Positions 1 to 9,014 are shown, numbered from the stretch's first letter. The stretch is DNA of 64,000 nucleotides from an uncultured Oscillospiraceae bacterium (GCA_910578735.1 CAJTSQ010000008.1:1-64000), one strand, 5' to 3'. The notes: a model not told the origin generated them from the letters alone. Numbers and translations: made by a program.

Positions 1-264
1 TGCAAGTTTGTAGACTGGTCACATCACGACAGCCCATCCTTACCATTACTTTGGGTTTCCAATCCCCCATATCTTCCCTTGATTTTTCCCTTATGCGGGG
101 TCAAGTTAAGGACAACAATGCGTGAAATCAGATAAAGGGATACGGCGAGGACAATGCGAAAAATCCTTTATTTGCAAGGCTTTCGGAGGACTTTATTAAA
201 AAACCACAGTGGCTAATGAATAGCTATGAAATCATGTGGTTCAAATCGGGATTTGGAGGTGTTT

Positions 265-468
265 ATGCGTATGGAGAAGAAAGCTAGACGGTCTGGAATG
301 GACCCCATCGTTACTTTAACGCTGATTTTTGTCGTATTAAAAGCAACGGGATTGATTTCGTGGTCCTGGTTGTGGGTACTAAGTCCAATCTGGATTACGT
401 CCTTGTTTTTCGCCGTTATCTTTTCCGCCATTTTGGTCGGCGGACGAATTGTTAAAGGAAAATGGTAA
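265..468 (+). CDS. small membrane protein of unknown function
   Basis: A protein of about 67 aa with a basic N-terminus and two hydrophobic segments (roughly residues 14-32 and 36-58 from the chosen start). The start at 265 follows GGAGGT at 255-260; an in-frame ATG at 271 is equally possible. The arrangement 'TLIFVVLK...W.W.WVLSPIW' resembles short phage- and element-associated proteins often labelled transmembrane Fragile-X-F; this is a resemblance from memory. The surrounding DNA is more AT-rich than the rest of the window, which may mark a remnant of acquired DNA. Function unknown. Confidence 0.6.
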   Translation: MRMEKKARRSGMDPIVTLTLIFVVLKATGLISWSWLWVLSPIWITSLFFAVIFSAILVGGRIVKGKW

Positions 469-513
469 ATTCCAATTTATCGGGGGGATTTCATCTTTAT
501 AGTGAAAACCCCC

Positions 514-543
514 TTGACAAATGTTCTCTTGGGAATCTATGCT
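514..543 (+). promoter_or_regulatory. sigma-A-type promoter of the chemoreceptor-lipoprotein operon
   Basis: A perfect -35 TTGACA (514-519) is followed after 18 bp by TATGCT (538-543), with an overlapping TATAGT at 543-548. It lies about 120 bp before the chemoreceptor start, leaving a long 5' leader. Confidence 0.6.
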
Positions 544-565
544 ATAGTAATTCAAAAGTCTATCG

Positions 566-620
566 TCTGCCGGCTCAGAGAGGTGTGCAAATTTTGGCCG
601 GTGGAACGACCGGCTTTTCT
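566..620 (+). promoter_or_regulatory. attenuator-like leader with two mutually exclusive hairpins
   Basis: GCCGGT (597-602) can pair with ACCGGC (609-614) around a 6-nt loop, followed by TTTTCTT, which is the form of an intrinsic terminator. The same GCCGGT strand can instead pair with the upstream TCTGCCGGC (566-574), which would prevent the terminator. This is a classic attenuation layout. No known riboswitch consensus, including c-di-GMP types, was recognised. Confidence 0.45.
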
Positions 621-665
621 TGCGGTCTATTGACAAAAATCGTCCAGAAAAGGAGCGGCAGTAAC

Positions 666-2702
666 GTGACAAGAAAGCAAGCGGCCTCCCCAGCCGGACA
701 CGGGGGAAAAATGAGCCTGAACAGGCGGATATTGCGCAACACAACACTAAATATACTGATTTTGGTGGTCATATGCTGCGTGATTATGGCTATATCCCTG
801 CAATCACTGGCCAACAGCATCTTGCTGGACAGCCTTCAGCCCATGGCCCGGCAGTCGGCCAAGACAGTAGAGGCCAACATCCATATGCTGGCCGACCGCA
901 TGATGACCCTGGCCAACGACCACGCGATGGAGACGGTGATGACCGCCGGCCCGGATGGGGAGGAGCCCCGTCCGAACGCCGCCGCAACCAGGGCAAACCG
1001 CAGCGAGGTTTTGAAGGAAGCGGCGGAGACCTACGAATTCTATACGGCCGCCCTGTATGACCTGGACGGGCGGCTGGTACAGGGAATCGACGGCGCACCG
1101 GAGCAGCTGGGCGGCAGCTTCTTCACCCTTTTGAAGGAGACAGATAACCTGACGCTTGACTCCTCTACGATCTTCCAGGGCAAGCTGGGCATTGTAATGG
1201 GAATACCGGTAAAGGAGAACGGCGAGACCGCCCTCTACTTGATGGGCGTCTATAAGTATGACCTGCTGAACGACGTAATCAGCAGCATCAATCTGGGCAG
1301 AAACGGCATGGCCTACATGGTGAACCAGGAGGGCGTCGTTACCGGCCATCCCAGCCAATCACTTGTTCTGAATCAGAGTACGCTGGGCCAGCTCAGCGGC
1401 GGCAGCGGAGACGCGGCGAAACGGATCACCACCGATGAAACGGGAGCGATGGAGTATACCGTCGATGGGAAGAAGATGCTGGTGGCCTTCTCTCCCGTCC
1501 GGGGGACCCAGTGGTCGCTGGTCATCCAGATCCCCAAGTCGGATTACAGCCACTTTATCAACGGAGCCATGCTGATCTCCATCCTTGCCACCCTGGCGGG
1601 CCTTACGGTCTCTGTATTGCTGATCCTGCGGTTTGCCCGGTCCATCTCCCGCCCGGTGAAGCGGGTAACAGACCGGATGGTGGCCCTCTCCAACGGCGAC
1701 CTGCACACAGAGGTGATCCCCGTCAGCACCGGAGATGAGCTGGAGGTCATGACGCAGACCCTGGACGATACGCTGGAGAGCATAAACGAGTACATATCCG
1801 ACATTCAGCAGGTGTTGACCCGCGTTGCGGAGGGTGATCTGCGCACCGGTCCCCAAGTGGACTACAAGGGGGATTTTGAGCTGATCCGGGGCAGCCTGCA
1901 CACGATTACCCAGTCGATGAACGAAACCCTCCTGGGGTTCCGGGCCGCCGCGGACCGGCTTACCGCGATGGCAGAGCAGCTGAGCGGCCAGGCCGCTCAG
2001 CTGCACCAGGCGTCTATGGAGCAGAACCAGTCTGCCGAGGAGCTGGTCCACGAGGTAACCCATGTAAAGGACCGGTTGGCCGATGTTGCGGACAGCAGCG
2101 ATCAAACCCGTTTCCAGACCGGGGAGATCGCCCGCCGCATTCAAAGCGCCAACGAGCAGATGGCCGCCCTGTCCTCCGCCATGGACGACATCAGCGCCAA
2201 CGCCCAGCAGATCATCAAAATCGCAAAGGACATTGGGGATATCGCCTTCCAGACCAACATTCTCTCCCTCAACGCCTCTGTGGAGGCGGCCCGGGCCGGA
2301 GCGGCCGGAAAGGGCTTTGCCATTGTGGCCAATGAGGTAAAGCAGCTGGCGGCAAAAAGCGCCAAGGCCGCGCAGAGCGCGACCGAGATGGTCAACAACA
2401 CCAAGGCGATCATTCAGACCGGCGTGGTGTTGACGGCGGATACCGCCAGTTCTCTACAGGCGATTTCCGATGTCTCCACCCAGATCAGCGCGATCTCGGA
2501 CCAGCTGGCGGCGGCAGTGCAGGGACAGGGGCTCGCTTTAACCGAGATGGAGGAGCGGATTGCCGCTATATCTTCCGTTGCAGACCGCAACCTGCAAAAC
2601 GCGGGGGAGACAGAGCAGTCCAGCAGCTCTCTGGCCAAAGAGGCCGAGACGCTGCAGGCCCAAGTTCAGAAATTTACATTAAAGGAGAAGTGCAGCAGAT
2701 GA
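666..2702 (+). CDS. methyl-accepting chemotaxis protein, Cache-type sensor
   Basis: A 678-aa chemoreceptor from a GTG start that follows AAAAGGAG; the ATG at 711 is an alternative. Membrane segment near residues 28-48, an extracytoplasmic region of about 245 aa of the double-Cache style, a second membrane segment near 297-322, a HAMP region, and a long cytoplasmic coiled coil. The signalling tip has the conserved '[20 protein letters not shown]' core near residue 522. It should signal to a CheA/CheW complex, neither of which is encoded here. The ligand is unknown. Its stop overlaps the next gene as ATGA, so the two products are probably made together. Confidence 0.93.
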   Translation: MTRKQAASPAGHGGKMSLNRRILRNTTLNILILVVICCVIMAISLQSLANSILLDSLQPMARQSAKTVEANIHMLADRMMTLANDHAMETVMTAGPDGEEPRPNAAATRANRSEVLKEAAETYEFYTAALYDLDGRLVQGIDGAPEQLGGSFFTLLKETDNLTLDSSTIFQGKLGIVMGIPVKENGETALYLMGVYKYDLLNDVISSINLGRNGMAYMVNQEGVVTGHPSQSLVLNQSTLGQLSGGSGDAAKRITTDETGAMEYTVDGKKMLVAFSPVRGTQWSLVIQIPKSDYSHFINGAMLISILATLAGLTVSVLLILRFARSISRPVKRVTDRMVALSNGDLHTEVIPVSTGDELEVMTQTLDDTLESINEYISDIQQVLTRVAEGDLRTGPQVDYKGDFELIRGSLHTITQSMNETLLGFRAAADRLTAMAEQLSGQAAQLHQASMEQNQSAEELVHEVTHVKDRLADVADSSDQTRFQTGEIARRIQSANEQMAALSSAMDDISANAQQIIKIAKDIGDIAFQTNILSLNASVEAARAGAAGKGFAIVANEVKQLAAKSAKAAQSATEMVNNTKAIIQTGVVLTADTASSLQAISDVSTQISAISDQLAAAVQGQGLALTEMEERIAAISSVADRNLQNAGETEQSSSSLAKEAETLQAQVQKFTLKEKCSR

Positions 2703-3142
2703 AACGGATTTGTGCTATAATTTTAAGCCTGCTGCTGCTGGTTCCGCTGCTGGCGGCCTGCGGAGATCAGAAGGGACTTCAGGACGGATATTATACAGCC
2801 CAGGCGAAAGAATTCAGCCACGGCTGGAAGGAATATATTACCATCCTGGTAAAAGGCGGAAGTATCATCTCTGTGGAGTATAACGCGGAAAACGCCAGCG
2901 GATTTATTAAAAGCTGGGATAACGCATACATGCAGACCATGCTTCATGCCCAAGGGACCTATCCCAATGAATACACCAGATATTACGCAGGCCAGCTCCT
3001 GGAGGGACAGGGCGAGGGCGGCATTGACGCCCTCGCCGGGGCGTCGTCCTCCCATGCCTCCTTTCAGATACTGGCCCAGGCTGTGCTGGAGCAGGCCCGG
3101 AAAGGGGATTCCAGTATTGTGTATGTAGATGCCGCTCATTAA
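2699..3142 (+). CDS. FMN-binding-domain lipoprotein
   Basis: A 147-aa secreted lipoprotein with a lipobox LLAAC ending the signal peptide. The rest is a small FMN-binding-type domain that ends in D-A-L-A-G-A-S-S-S, close to the Dxx[ST]GA[ST] motif where ApbE attaches FMN through a phosphoester in related proteins (PplA, NqrC family). Here Ala takes the usual Ser/Thr place before GA, so covalent flavinylation is plausible but not certain. The start overlaps the chemoreceptor stop by 4 bp, suggesting the pair works as one extracellular redox or flavin sensing unit. That function is inferred from context. Confidence 0.75.
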   Translation: MKRICAIILSLLLLVPLLAACGDQKGLQDGYYTAQAKEFSHGWKEYITILVKGGSIISVEYNAENASGFIKSWDNAYMQTMLHAQGTYPNEYTRYYAGQLLEGQGEGGIDALAGASSSHASFQILAQAVLEQARKGDSSIVYVDAAH

Positions 3143-3210
3143 GGATAAAAACATGCTGCATTGTTGAATCCGGGGGACGTGGCTGGAACGGTGACATCGG
3201 GTGACAGAGC

Positions 3211-3252
3211 GGCCCCGGCTCCCCATTTCGGGAGCCGGGGCCGGTTCTTTTG
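3211..3252 (+). terminator. intrinsic terminator after the chemoreceptor-lipoprotein operon
   Basis: A strong GC hairpin, GGCCCCGGCTCCC pairing with GGGAGCCGGGGCC around a short loop, is followed by GGTTCTTTT. It sits between convergent genes. Confidence 0.75.
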
Positions 3253-3265
3253 ACGGGAGACAGGC

Positions 3266-3640
3266 TTACTTGACGGCGACCGCCTCGATCTCGAACAGGG
3301 CGCCCTTGGGCAGGGCGGCCACCTGGACGCAGGAGCGGGCGGGGGCCTGGCCGGGGAAGTAGTTGGCGTAGATGGCGTTGATGGCGGCGAAGTCGTTGAT
3401 GTCAGCCAGGAAGACGGTGGTCTTCACCACGTCGCCGCAATCCATGCCGGCGGCAGCCAAAACCTCTTTCAGGTTGTCCAGGGCCTGGGCGGCCTGGGCC
3501 TCCACGCCCTGAGGCAGCTCGCCGGTGGCCGGAATTAGGCCCAGCTGGCCGGAGGTATACAGAGTATTGCCCGCCAGCTTGGCGTGGCAGTAGGGCCCCA
3601 CGGCGGCGGGAGCGTTGGGGGCGGTGATGGTTTTGTTCAT
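3266..3640 (-). CDS. ridA: RidA family enamine/imine deaminase
   Basis: A 124-aa protein of normal RidA length. It has the family pattern throughout, including the YTSGQLG segment and the '[23 protein letters not shown]' type C-terminus containing the active-site Arg (Arg102). RidA hydrolyses reactive enamine/imine intermediates such as 2-aminoacrylate from PLP enzymes, in the cytoplasm. The start follows GAGGAGG on the minus strand. It is transcribed alone, convergent with the lipoprotein gene. Confidence 0.93.
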   Translation of the reverse strand: MNKTITAPNAPAAVGPYCHAKLAGNTLYTSGQLGLIPATGELPQGVEAQAAQALDNLKEVLAAAGMDCGDVVKTTVFLADINDFAAINAIYANYFPGQAPARSCVQVAALPKGALFEIEAVAVK

Positions 3641-3738
3641 AAAAGCCTCCTCAATGTATGGATATCCCTATTATATACCATGCTTCGGAAAAAGCAAGCC
3701 GGCCGGGAGATTTTGTGATTTGCTGCTGCGGCTAGGTC

Positions 3739-3767
3739 TTGTACAGCCTTAAAATGCGTGGTATAAT
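3739..3767 (+). promoter_or_regulatory. sigma-A-type promoter of pyrE
   Basis: TTGTAC (3739-3744), 17-bp spacer, TATAAT (3762-3767), about 50 bp before pyrE. No PyrR-type attenuator was recognised in the short leader. Confidence 0.7.
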
Positions 3768-3821
3768 GAATCATTACGGCTTTCCCGCCGATGGGACATC
3801 ACGAGAAAAGGAGTTTGCCGC

Positions 3822-4493
3822 ATGACTTATCAGGAAGAATTTATTACCTTTATGGTGCGCTCCGGCGTGCTCACCTTTGGGGACTTCACTACCAAATCTG
3901 GGCGGAAGACCCCCTACTTCGTCAACACCGGCAACTACAAGACGGGGGCCCAGGCCGCCAAGCTGGGGGACTACTACGCCGCCTGCATCCAGGAGAACCT
4001 GCCCGACGGGATCGACTGCCTGTTTGGCCCGGCCTACAAGGGCATCCCCCTGGCCGTCTCCGCCGCTGCCTCCCTGTATCGGAACTACGGCCGGGACCTG
4101 CCCTACTGCTTCAACCGCAAGGAGGCCAAGGACCACGGCGAGGGCGGCTCTATGGTGGGGTACAAGCCCCAGGACGGGGACAAGGTGGCCATTATTGAGG
4201 ACGTAGTCACCGCCGGCACTGCAGTGCGGGAGAGCATCGAGCTGTTTAAGCACGTGGCCGACGTAAATATGAGGGCCCTTTTTGTCTCGGTGGACCGGAT
4301 GGAGCGGGGCACCCGGGACTGCTCCACCCTGGACGAGCTGCGCCAGGACTACGGCATCCAGGTGTTCCCCATCGTCACCGTACGGGACGTGATCGCCTTC
4401 CTTCACAACAACCCGGTGGACGGCAGGGTGTACATTGACGACGGGATGAAGGGCAAAATGGAGAGCTACCTGGCTGAATACGGGGCAAAATAA
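3822..4493 (+). CDS. pyrE: orotate phosphoribosyltransferase
   Basis: A 223-aa enzyme converting orotate and PRPP to OMP in pyrimidine synthesis. The PRPP-binding loop 'IIEDVVTAGTAVRES' lies near residues 124-138, and 'FNRKEAKDHGEGG' is the flexible catalytic loop near 98-110. The start follows AAAGGAG. No other pyr genes are next to it, so it is a detached copy. Two unknown genes follow closely and may be co-transcribed. Confidence 0.95.
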   Translation: MTYQEEFITFMVRSGVLTFGDFTTKSGRKTPYFVNTGNYKTGAQAAKLGDYYAACIQENLPDGIDCLFGPAYKGIPLAVSAAASLYRNYGRDLPYCFNRKEAKDHGEGGSMVGYKPQDGDKVAIIEDVVTAGTAVRESIELFKHVADVNMRALFVSVDRMERGTRDCSTLDELRQDYGIQVFPIVTVRDVIAFLHNNPVDGRVYIDDGMKGKMESYLAEYGAK

Positions 4494-4507
4494 GGAGAAC
4501 CGGCGGT

Positions 4508-4930
4508 ATGAACTTTATCGACCGTGCCCTGGCCCAGGGGGATGCTCTGGACGCGGACGGCGTCCTCCAGGCCATGGCGGACATCTACAAGGAGCCCCAG
4601 GTCTGGCAGGAGCTGGACCGGTATCCTCAGTATATCCAGGATATCATCCATATCGTCGACTACGACACCGAGGTGCAGATGGAGGGGCTGGACGCCTGCG
4701 CGGCCAGCCCCCGCGTGGAACAGTATATACAGGCCCTGCTAAACTGCGGGGCGGTCTCTGAGGCGGAGATTTTAAAGCGGGCGAAGAAGCTGACGGACAG
4801 CGATTCAGATTATGAGGATGAGGCGGTTGACGCCGAGATGGAGAAACTGTACCGTCAGATCGCCCTCAACCAGAATTATGAGGAATTTTGGGACCTGGTG
4901 CGGGGGTATATCGGGAGGGAACGGAAATGA
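4508..4930 (+). CDS. hypothetical protein, acidic, helical
   Basis: A 140-aa soluble acidic protein with no signal peptide or membrane segment, predicted mostly helical from its composition. It faintly recalls DMP19/DUF4375-like proteins, but I cannot assign a family with confidence. GGAG lies before the start, 14 bp after pyrE, and its stop overlaps the next start (ATGA at 4927-4930), so the two unknown genes form a coupled pair. Confidence 0.75.
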   Translation: MNFIDRALAQGDALDADGVLQAMADIYKEPQVWQELDRYPQYIQDIIHIVDYDTEVQMEGLDACAASPRVEQYIQALLNCGAVSEAEILKRAKKLTDSDSDYEDEAVDAEMEKLYRQIALNQNYEEFWDLVRGYIGRERK

Positions 4931-5520
4931 CCGAGCTGACAGGCCACCCTGTCTACCGGCTGCTGGAGACAAAATATGACGAGTGTCAGCTGGACATTGT
5001 GGTCCTCCAGCCCGATGGGCCCTATGAGGGGGAGGTTACCCACCGGCGGGCGGTGGTGGAGGCCTTCGCCCTCTTAAACAGGCGGGCGCGAATCGCCAAC
5101 AACTTTACTGCCTGCGGCTTCCAGGTGTGGGTGGAACCGGAGAAGATGGAGGCCCGCCCCATTACCTGGGAGGAGCTGACCTGGCTGCCCCCAAATTTCC
5201 CCAGAACATGCAAGGAGAAAAAGCGGCAGGTGCGGGAGCTGAGGCAGCAGGGAAAACAGTATTGTGAACGCTGGGACGTGCTGTCTCTGGGATACGCCTT
5301 TTTGGCCCCGCCCTATGGGCTTGACGCCTGGGGGGAAGATTTTGACAAGCTGTGCCAGGTCCTCTTTCCCAACCGGGAAAGCTTGGAGATTTTAAGCTGG
5401 AACGATACCTGGTCCAACTACTTCGACGATGGGAACGAGTGGTGGGGAACAGCCTGCTGGTCGGTATACGACCGGGCGGCGGGCGTCTTTGTGGTGATTG
5501 GCGCGTCCCTGACCGACTGA
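4927..5520 (+). CDS. hypothetical protein, Trp-rich
   Basis: A 197-aa soluble protein rich in Trp and aromatic residues, including a C-terminal stretch with NEWWGTACWSVYD. The ATG at 4927 was chosen because it overlaps the stop of the preceding gene and follows GGGAGGG. No signal peptide or membrane segment is seen and no family is recognised. The W-rich pattern could reflect an immunity-like or SUKH-like fold, but that is only a guess. Confidence 0.7.
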   Translation: MTELTGHPVYRLLETKYDECQLDIVVLQPDGPYEGEVTHRRAVVEAFALLNRRARIANNFTACGFQVWVEPEKMEARPITWEELTWLPPNFPRTCKEKKRQVRELRQQGKQYCERWDVLSLGYAFLAPPYGLDAWGEDFDKLCQVLFPNRESLEILSWNDTWSNYFDDGNEWWGTACWSVYDRAAGVFVVIGASLTD

Positions 5521-5546
5521 TATTTGATAGGAGGAGCTGAGCGGCC

Positions 5547-6275
5547 ATGGCAGAGAAAAAGAAGGCCATTCACACCGGCCACCGCCAGCGGATGAAGGAG
5601 GAATTCCGTACCCGGGGAACGGAGGGCTGGCCCGACCACAAGATATTGGAGCTGCTGCTGTTCTATGCCATCCCCCAGGGGGACGTGAATCCCCTGGCCC
5701 ACGAGCTCATCGACCACTTCGGTTCCCTGGACGGGGTGCTGGACGCCCTGCCCGAGGAACTGATGAAGGTAAAGGGCATGGGCGAGCACTCCGTCGTCCT
5801 GCTGAAGCTGATCCCGGCGGTCACCGGCCGCTATCTGGAGGGCCGCACCGGGCCGGGGACCATCATCCACACTGCAGCGGAGGCCGGGCATGTCCTGGCC
5901 CCCTATTTTTACGGGGCGCGCAACGAGATGGTCTATGTCCTGTGTCTGGATGCCAAGGAGAAGCTGCTTGGGGTCAAGAAAATTTCCGAGGGCAACAACA
6001 CCAACTCTGATGTGACCATCCGCCGGGTGGCGGAGGAGTGCCTGGCTTTGCGGGCCTCCTTCTGCTACCTGGCCCATAACCACGTCAGCGGCCTGGCCCT
6101 GCCCTCCCCGGAGGATATGAACACCACCAATGTGGTCCGCACAGCCCTGGCGCCTCTGGGCGTGAGGCTGGTGGATCATCTGGTCTTTGAGGACGGAGAC
6201 CTGGTGTCCGTCCGGGAGACTGCGGCCTCCGGACGAAAAGAGGGCTTCCGCCTGATCTACCCCGGCCAGTGGTGA
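5547..6275 (+). CDS. radC: RadC family JAB/MPN-domain protein
   Basis: A 242-aa protein with an N-terminal helix-hairpin-helix region (around 'LMKVKGMGEHS') and a C-terminal JAB1/MPN domain. The metal-site motif reads H-N-H-V-S-G...P-S-x-E-D near residues 177-190, where most RadC proteins have HNHPSG. The name is historical; a direct role in DNA repair is not established for the family. AGGAGG precedes the start. It lies just before uvrB, but uvrB has its own promoter. Confidence 0.92.
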   Translation: MAEKKKAIHTGHRQRMKEEFRTRGTEGWPDHKILELLLFYAIPQGDVNPLAHELIDHFGSLDGVLDALPEELMKVKGMGEHSVVLLKLIPAVTGRYLEGRTGPGTIIHTAAEAGHVLAPYFYGARNEMVYVLCLDAKEKLLGVKKISEGNNTNSDVTIRRVAEECLALRASFCYLAHNHVSGLALPSPEDMNTTNVVRTALAPLGVRLVDHLVFEDGDLVSVRETAASGRKEGFRLIYPGQW

Positions 6276-6295
6276 AAAATTTGTTCGATTGCCCC

Positions 6296-6324
6296 TTGCT
6301 GTGGAACGTTAGTTCTGGTATAAT
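6296..6324 (+). promoter_or_regulatory. sigma-A-type promoter of uvrB
   Basis: TTGCTG (6296-6301), 17-bp spacer, TATAAT (6319-6324). The predicted transcript would begin almost exactly at the hairpin at 6331. No obvious LexA box was seen. Confidence 0.65.
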
Positions 6325-6330
6325 GGGTAA

Positions 6331-6354
6331 GCCCCCTTTGGCAAGGGGCATTTT
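6331..6354 (+). repeat. single hairpin in the uvrB leader, like the end-hairpin of the five-hairpin repeat
   Basis: GCCCC-CTTTGGCAA-GGGGC followed by ATTTTG. The sequence closely matches the outer hairpins of the repeats at 13418, 15087 and 37412, so it may be a remnant or a seed of that family. It lies at the 5' end of the predicted uvrB mRNA. Confidence 0.5.
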
Positions 6355-6384
6355 GAAGCGAAACAGAAGGCAGAGGTGACCGTC

Positions 6385-8349
6385 ATGCCAAAATTTGAAG
6401 TAGTATCGGAATACACCCCCAGCGGCGACCAGCCTGAGGCCATCGAGGCCCTGTCCAGCGGCATCGAGATGGGGCTGGACGAGCAGACCCTGCTGGGCGT
6501 CACCGGCTCGGGCAAGACCTTCACCATGGCGAAGATCATCGAGAAGGTCCAGCGGCCCACCCTGGTGCTGGCCCACAACAAGACGCTGGCCGCCCAGCTG
6601 TGCGCCGAGTTCAAGGAGTTCTTTCCCAACAACGCGGTGGAATACTTTGTCAGCTACTACGACTACTATCAGCCGGAGGCCTATATCCCCCACACCGACA
6701 CCTTCATCGAGAAGGACTCCTCGGTAAATGAGGAGATCGACCGGCTGCGCCTGTCCGCCACCGCCTCCCTGCTGGAGCGGCGGGACGTGATTGTGGTGTC
6801 GTCGGTGTCCTGCATCTACGGCCTGGGCGAGCCGGAGGATTTTGCCAAGATGATGGTTTCTCTCCGGGTGGGCGCCCAGATGGAGCGGGATGAGATGCTG
6901 AAAAAGCTGGTGGCCATCCGTTACGAGCGCAACGACATCGCCTTTGAGCGGAACATGTTCCGGGTCCGGGGGGACACGGTGGAGGTCTGGCCCGCCTACT
7001 GGAAGGACACCGCCATCCGGGTGGAGTTCTTCGGGGACGAGATCGACCGCATCAGCGAAATCAACGTGGTCACCGGCTCCCCGATACGGCGGCTGAACAA
7101 CATCCCCATCTGGCCTGCCACCCATTACGTCACCCCCAAGGAGAAGATGGACGCCGCTATCCAGGAGATCTATCAGGAGATGGAGCAGCGGGTGGCCTTT
7201 TTTGAATCCGAGGGCAAGCTCATCGAGGCCCAGCGCATCAAGCAGCGCACCCTCTACGACATTGAGATGATGCAGGAGCTGGGCTACTGCTCCGGCATTG
7301 AGAATTACTCCCGGGTGATTGAGGGCCGGCCGGTGGGCTCGCCCCCCAACACGTTGATGGATTATTTCCCCAAGGACTTCGTCCTGTTCATCGACGAGAG
7401 CCACGTCACGCTGCCCCAGGTGCGGGCCATGTACAATGGCGACCGGGCCCGAAAGACCACCCTGATTGACTACGGTTTCCGCCTGCCCTGCGCCTTCGAC
7501 AACCGGCCCCTGAAATTTGAGGAGTTCGAGAAGCGGGTGAACCAGATTGTCTATGTCTCCGCCACCCCGGGGGAGTACGAGCGCACCCGGTCGGGGCAGA
7601 TTGTGGAGCAGGTCATCCGGCCCACCGGCCTGCTGGACCCGGTGATCGAGGTGCGGCCGGTGGAGGGCCAGATTGACGACCTCATTGGCGAAATCAACAC
7701 CCGCACCGCCCGGAACGAGCGGGTGCTGGTGACCACCCTCACCAAGCGGATGGCCGAGGATCTCACCACCTACCTCCAGGGGGCGGGGATCAAGGTGCGG
7801 TACATGCACCACGATATCGACGCCATGGAGCGTATGGAGATCATCCGGGACCTGCGGCTGGGCACCTTCCACGTGCTGGTGGGCATCAACCTCCTCCGGG
7901 AGGGCCTGGACCTGCCCGAGGTGTCTCTGGTGGCTATTCTGGACGCGGATAAAGAGGGGTTCCTGCGCAGTGAGACCTCCCTGATTCAGACCATCGGCCG
8001 GGCCGCCCGGAATGCCGAGGGCATGGTGGTCATGTACGCCGACACGGTGACACCCTCCATGGCCCGGGCCATCGACGAAACCGAACGCCGCCGGGAGAAG
8101 CAGGACGCCTTCAACAAGGCCCACGGCATCGTACCCAAGACAGTTATCAAGTCGGTGCGGGACCTGATGAGCATTGCTGCCGGCGAGGATACCGCCGAGA
8201 AGCGGGGGGAGGTCCAGGGCCTGACCAAGCAGCAGAAGGCGGAGCGCATCGCCAAGCTGGAAAAGGAGATGCGGGAGGCCGCCAAGCTGCTGGAGTTCGA
8301 GCTGGCCGCCGCCCTGCGGGACCAGATTATCGAGCTGCGGGGGAAATAG
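6385..8349 (+). CDS. uvrB: excinuclease ABC subunit B
   Basis: A 654-aa UvrB of standard length. Walker A GVTGSGKT lies near residue 40, the damage-sensing beta-hairpin '[12 protein letters not shown]' near residue 91, helicase motifs follow, and a C-terminal UVR motif binds UvrC. It verifies DNA damage after UvrA loading and recruits UvrC. The ATG at 6385 was chosen over the in-frame GTG at 6376 because AGAGGTG is correctly spaced before it. uvrA is about 2.2 kb downstream but in a different transcription unit. Confidence 0.97.
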   Translation: MPKFEVVSEYTPSGDQPEAIEALSSGIEMGLDEQTLLGVTGSGKTFTMAKIIEKVQRPTLVLAHNKTLAAQLCAEFKEFFPNNAVEYFVSYYDYYQPEAYIPHTDTFIEKDSSVNEEIDRLRLSATASLLERRDVIVVSSVSCIYGLGEPEDFAKMMVSLRVGAQMERDEMLKKLVAIRYERNDIAFERNMFRVRGDTVEVWPAYWKDTAIRVEFFGDEIDRISEINVVTGSPIRRLNNIPIWPATHYVTPKEKMDAAIQEIYQEMEQRVAFFESEGKLIEAQRIKQRTLYDIEMMQELGYCSGIENYSRVIEGRPVGSPPNTLMDYFPKDFVLFIDESHVTLPQVRAMYNGDRARKTTLIDYGFRLPCAFDNRPLKFEEFEKRVNQIVYVSATPGEYERTRSGQIVEQVIRPTGLLDPVIEVRPVEGQIDDLIGEINTRTARNERVLVTTLTKRMAEDLTTYLQGAGIKVRYMHHDIDAMERMEIIRDLRLGTFHVLVGINLLREGLDLPEVSLVAILDADKEGFLRSETSLIQTIGRAARNAEGMVVMYADTVTPSMARAIDETERRREKQDAFNKAHGIVPKTVIKSVRDLMSIAAGEDTAEKRGEVQGLTKQQKAERIAKLEKEMREAAKLLEFELAAALRDQIIELRGK

Positions 8350-8361
8350 AGAGGGGTATCT

Positions 8362-8844
8362 ATGTCAAAAAAGGAAGAAAAGACCAACGTCATGCGGGTT
8401 TTGGAGCAGAAAAACATCCCCTACACCCCCCACGCATACGACCCGGACGCGGGATTGGACGGGGTAAGCGTAGCCCGGCAGCTGGGGCAGGACCCGGAGA
8501 CGGTGTTCAAGACCCTGGTGGCCCGGGGGGCCTCCGGGGGGCTGTATGTCTTTGACATCCCGGTGGGGGACAGTCTCGACCTGAAAAAGGCGGCCAAAGC
8601 GGTGGGGGAGAAGTCCATCGCCATGATCCACCAGAAGGAGCTGCTGTCCCTGACGGGCTACGTCCACGGGGGCTGCTCCCCGGTGGGGATGAAGAAGCAG
8701 TACCCCACAATTTTCCACGAGACAGCGGAGATTATCGACACCATTCTGGTGTCGGCTGGAAAAATCGGCTTTCAGGTGGAGCTGGAGCCTGCCGCGCTGA
8801 TGGATCTGGTGGGGGCGTCCACGGCTGATTTGACGGTGGACTAG
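8362..8844 (+). CDS. ybaK: Cys-tRNA(Pro) deacylase, YbaK/EbsC family
   Basis: A 160-aa YbaK-type protein of normal length with the conserved 'GGCSPVGMKKQYP' segment and C-terminal SAG-x-x-G pattern. The family hydrolyses Cys mischarged on tRNA(Pro) in the cytoplasm. GAGGGG precedes the start 12 bp after uvrB. Its stop overlaps by a few bases with the stop of the convergent 52-aa gene. Confidence 0.9.
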   Translation: MSKKEEKTNVMRVLEQKNIPYTPHAYDPDAGLDGVSVARQLGQDPETVFKTLVARGASGGLYVFDIPVGDSLDLKKAAKAVGEKSIAMIHQKELLSLTGYVHGGCSPVGMKKQYPTIFHETAEIIDTILVSAGKIGFQVELEPAALMDLVGASTADLTVD

Positions 8845-8999
8845 CTGTCCGCCTTTTGGAATGGGCTTAGCTCCAGCCCCAGAGACAGGCCGAAGTCCAG
8901 CCCCATGGCGAAGGCTTGCAGGACTTCTTCCTTGCGGTCCTCTGGAATGGGATAGGTGCTGTTCAGAATTTCATAAAGAAAATAGATGGTACTGTCCAT
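8841..8999 (-). CDS. 52-aa small protein divergent from an XRE regulator
   Basis: A 52-aa open frame starting MDSTIYFLYEIL and ending LGLELSPFQKADS. CCTCC on the plus strand gives GGAGG in the right place before its ATG. It has an excellent promoter in the gap to the XRE gene. Its C-terminal FAMGLDFGLSL matches FAHGFRLGARL in the 75-aa gene at 13575, which is also divergent from a very similar XRE gene. These features argue that it is real despite its size. It is reminiscent of small DUF6809-like proteins; function unknown. Confidence 0.7.
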   Translation of the reverse strand: MDSTIYFLYEILNSTYPIPEDRKEEVLQAFAMGLDFGLSLGLELSPFQKADS

Positions 9000-9014
9000 A
9001 GACAACCTCCGGAG

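Noticed and set aside
126..287. Open frame of 53 codons upstream of the small membrane protein
   Set aside because: It reads like protein but has no start codon with a ribosome site, and overlaps the better-supported gene at 265.
548..665. c-di-GMP riboswitch before the first chemoreceptor
   Set aside because: The leader has a switch-like fold but lacks the conserved GEMM-I and c-di-GMP-II segments.
6085..8124. 679-codon minus-strand open frame opposite radC and uvrB
   Set aside because: Its His/Gly/Leu-rich composition is typical of an antisense shadow of a GC-rich gene, and uvrB is certain on the plus strand. The same applies to the large minus-strand frames opposite uvrA, recD2, fliI and flgK-flgN.
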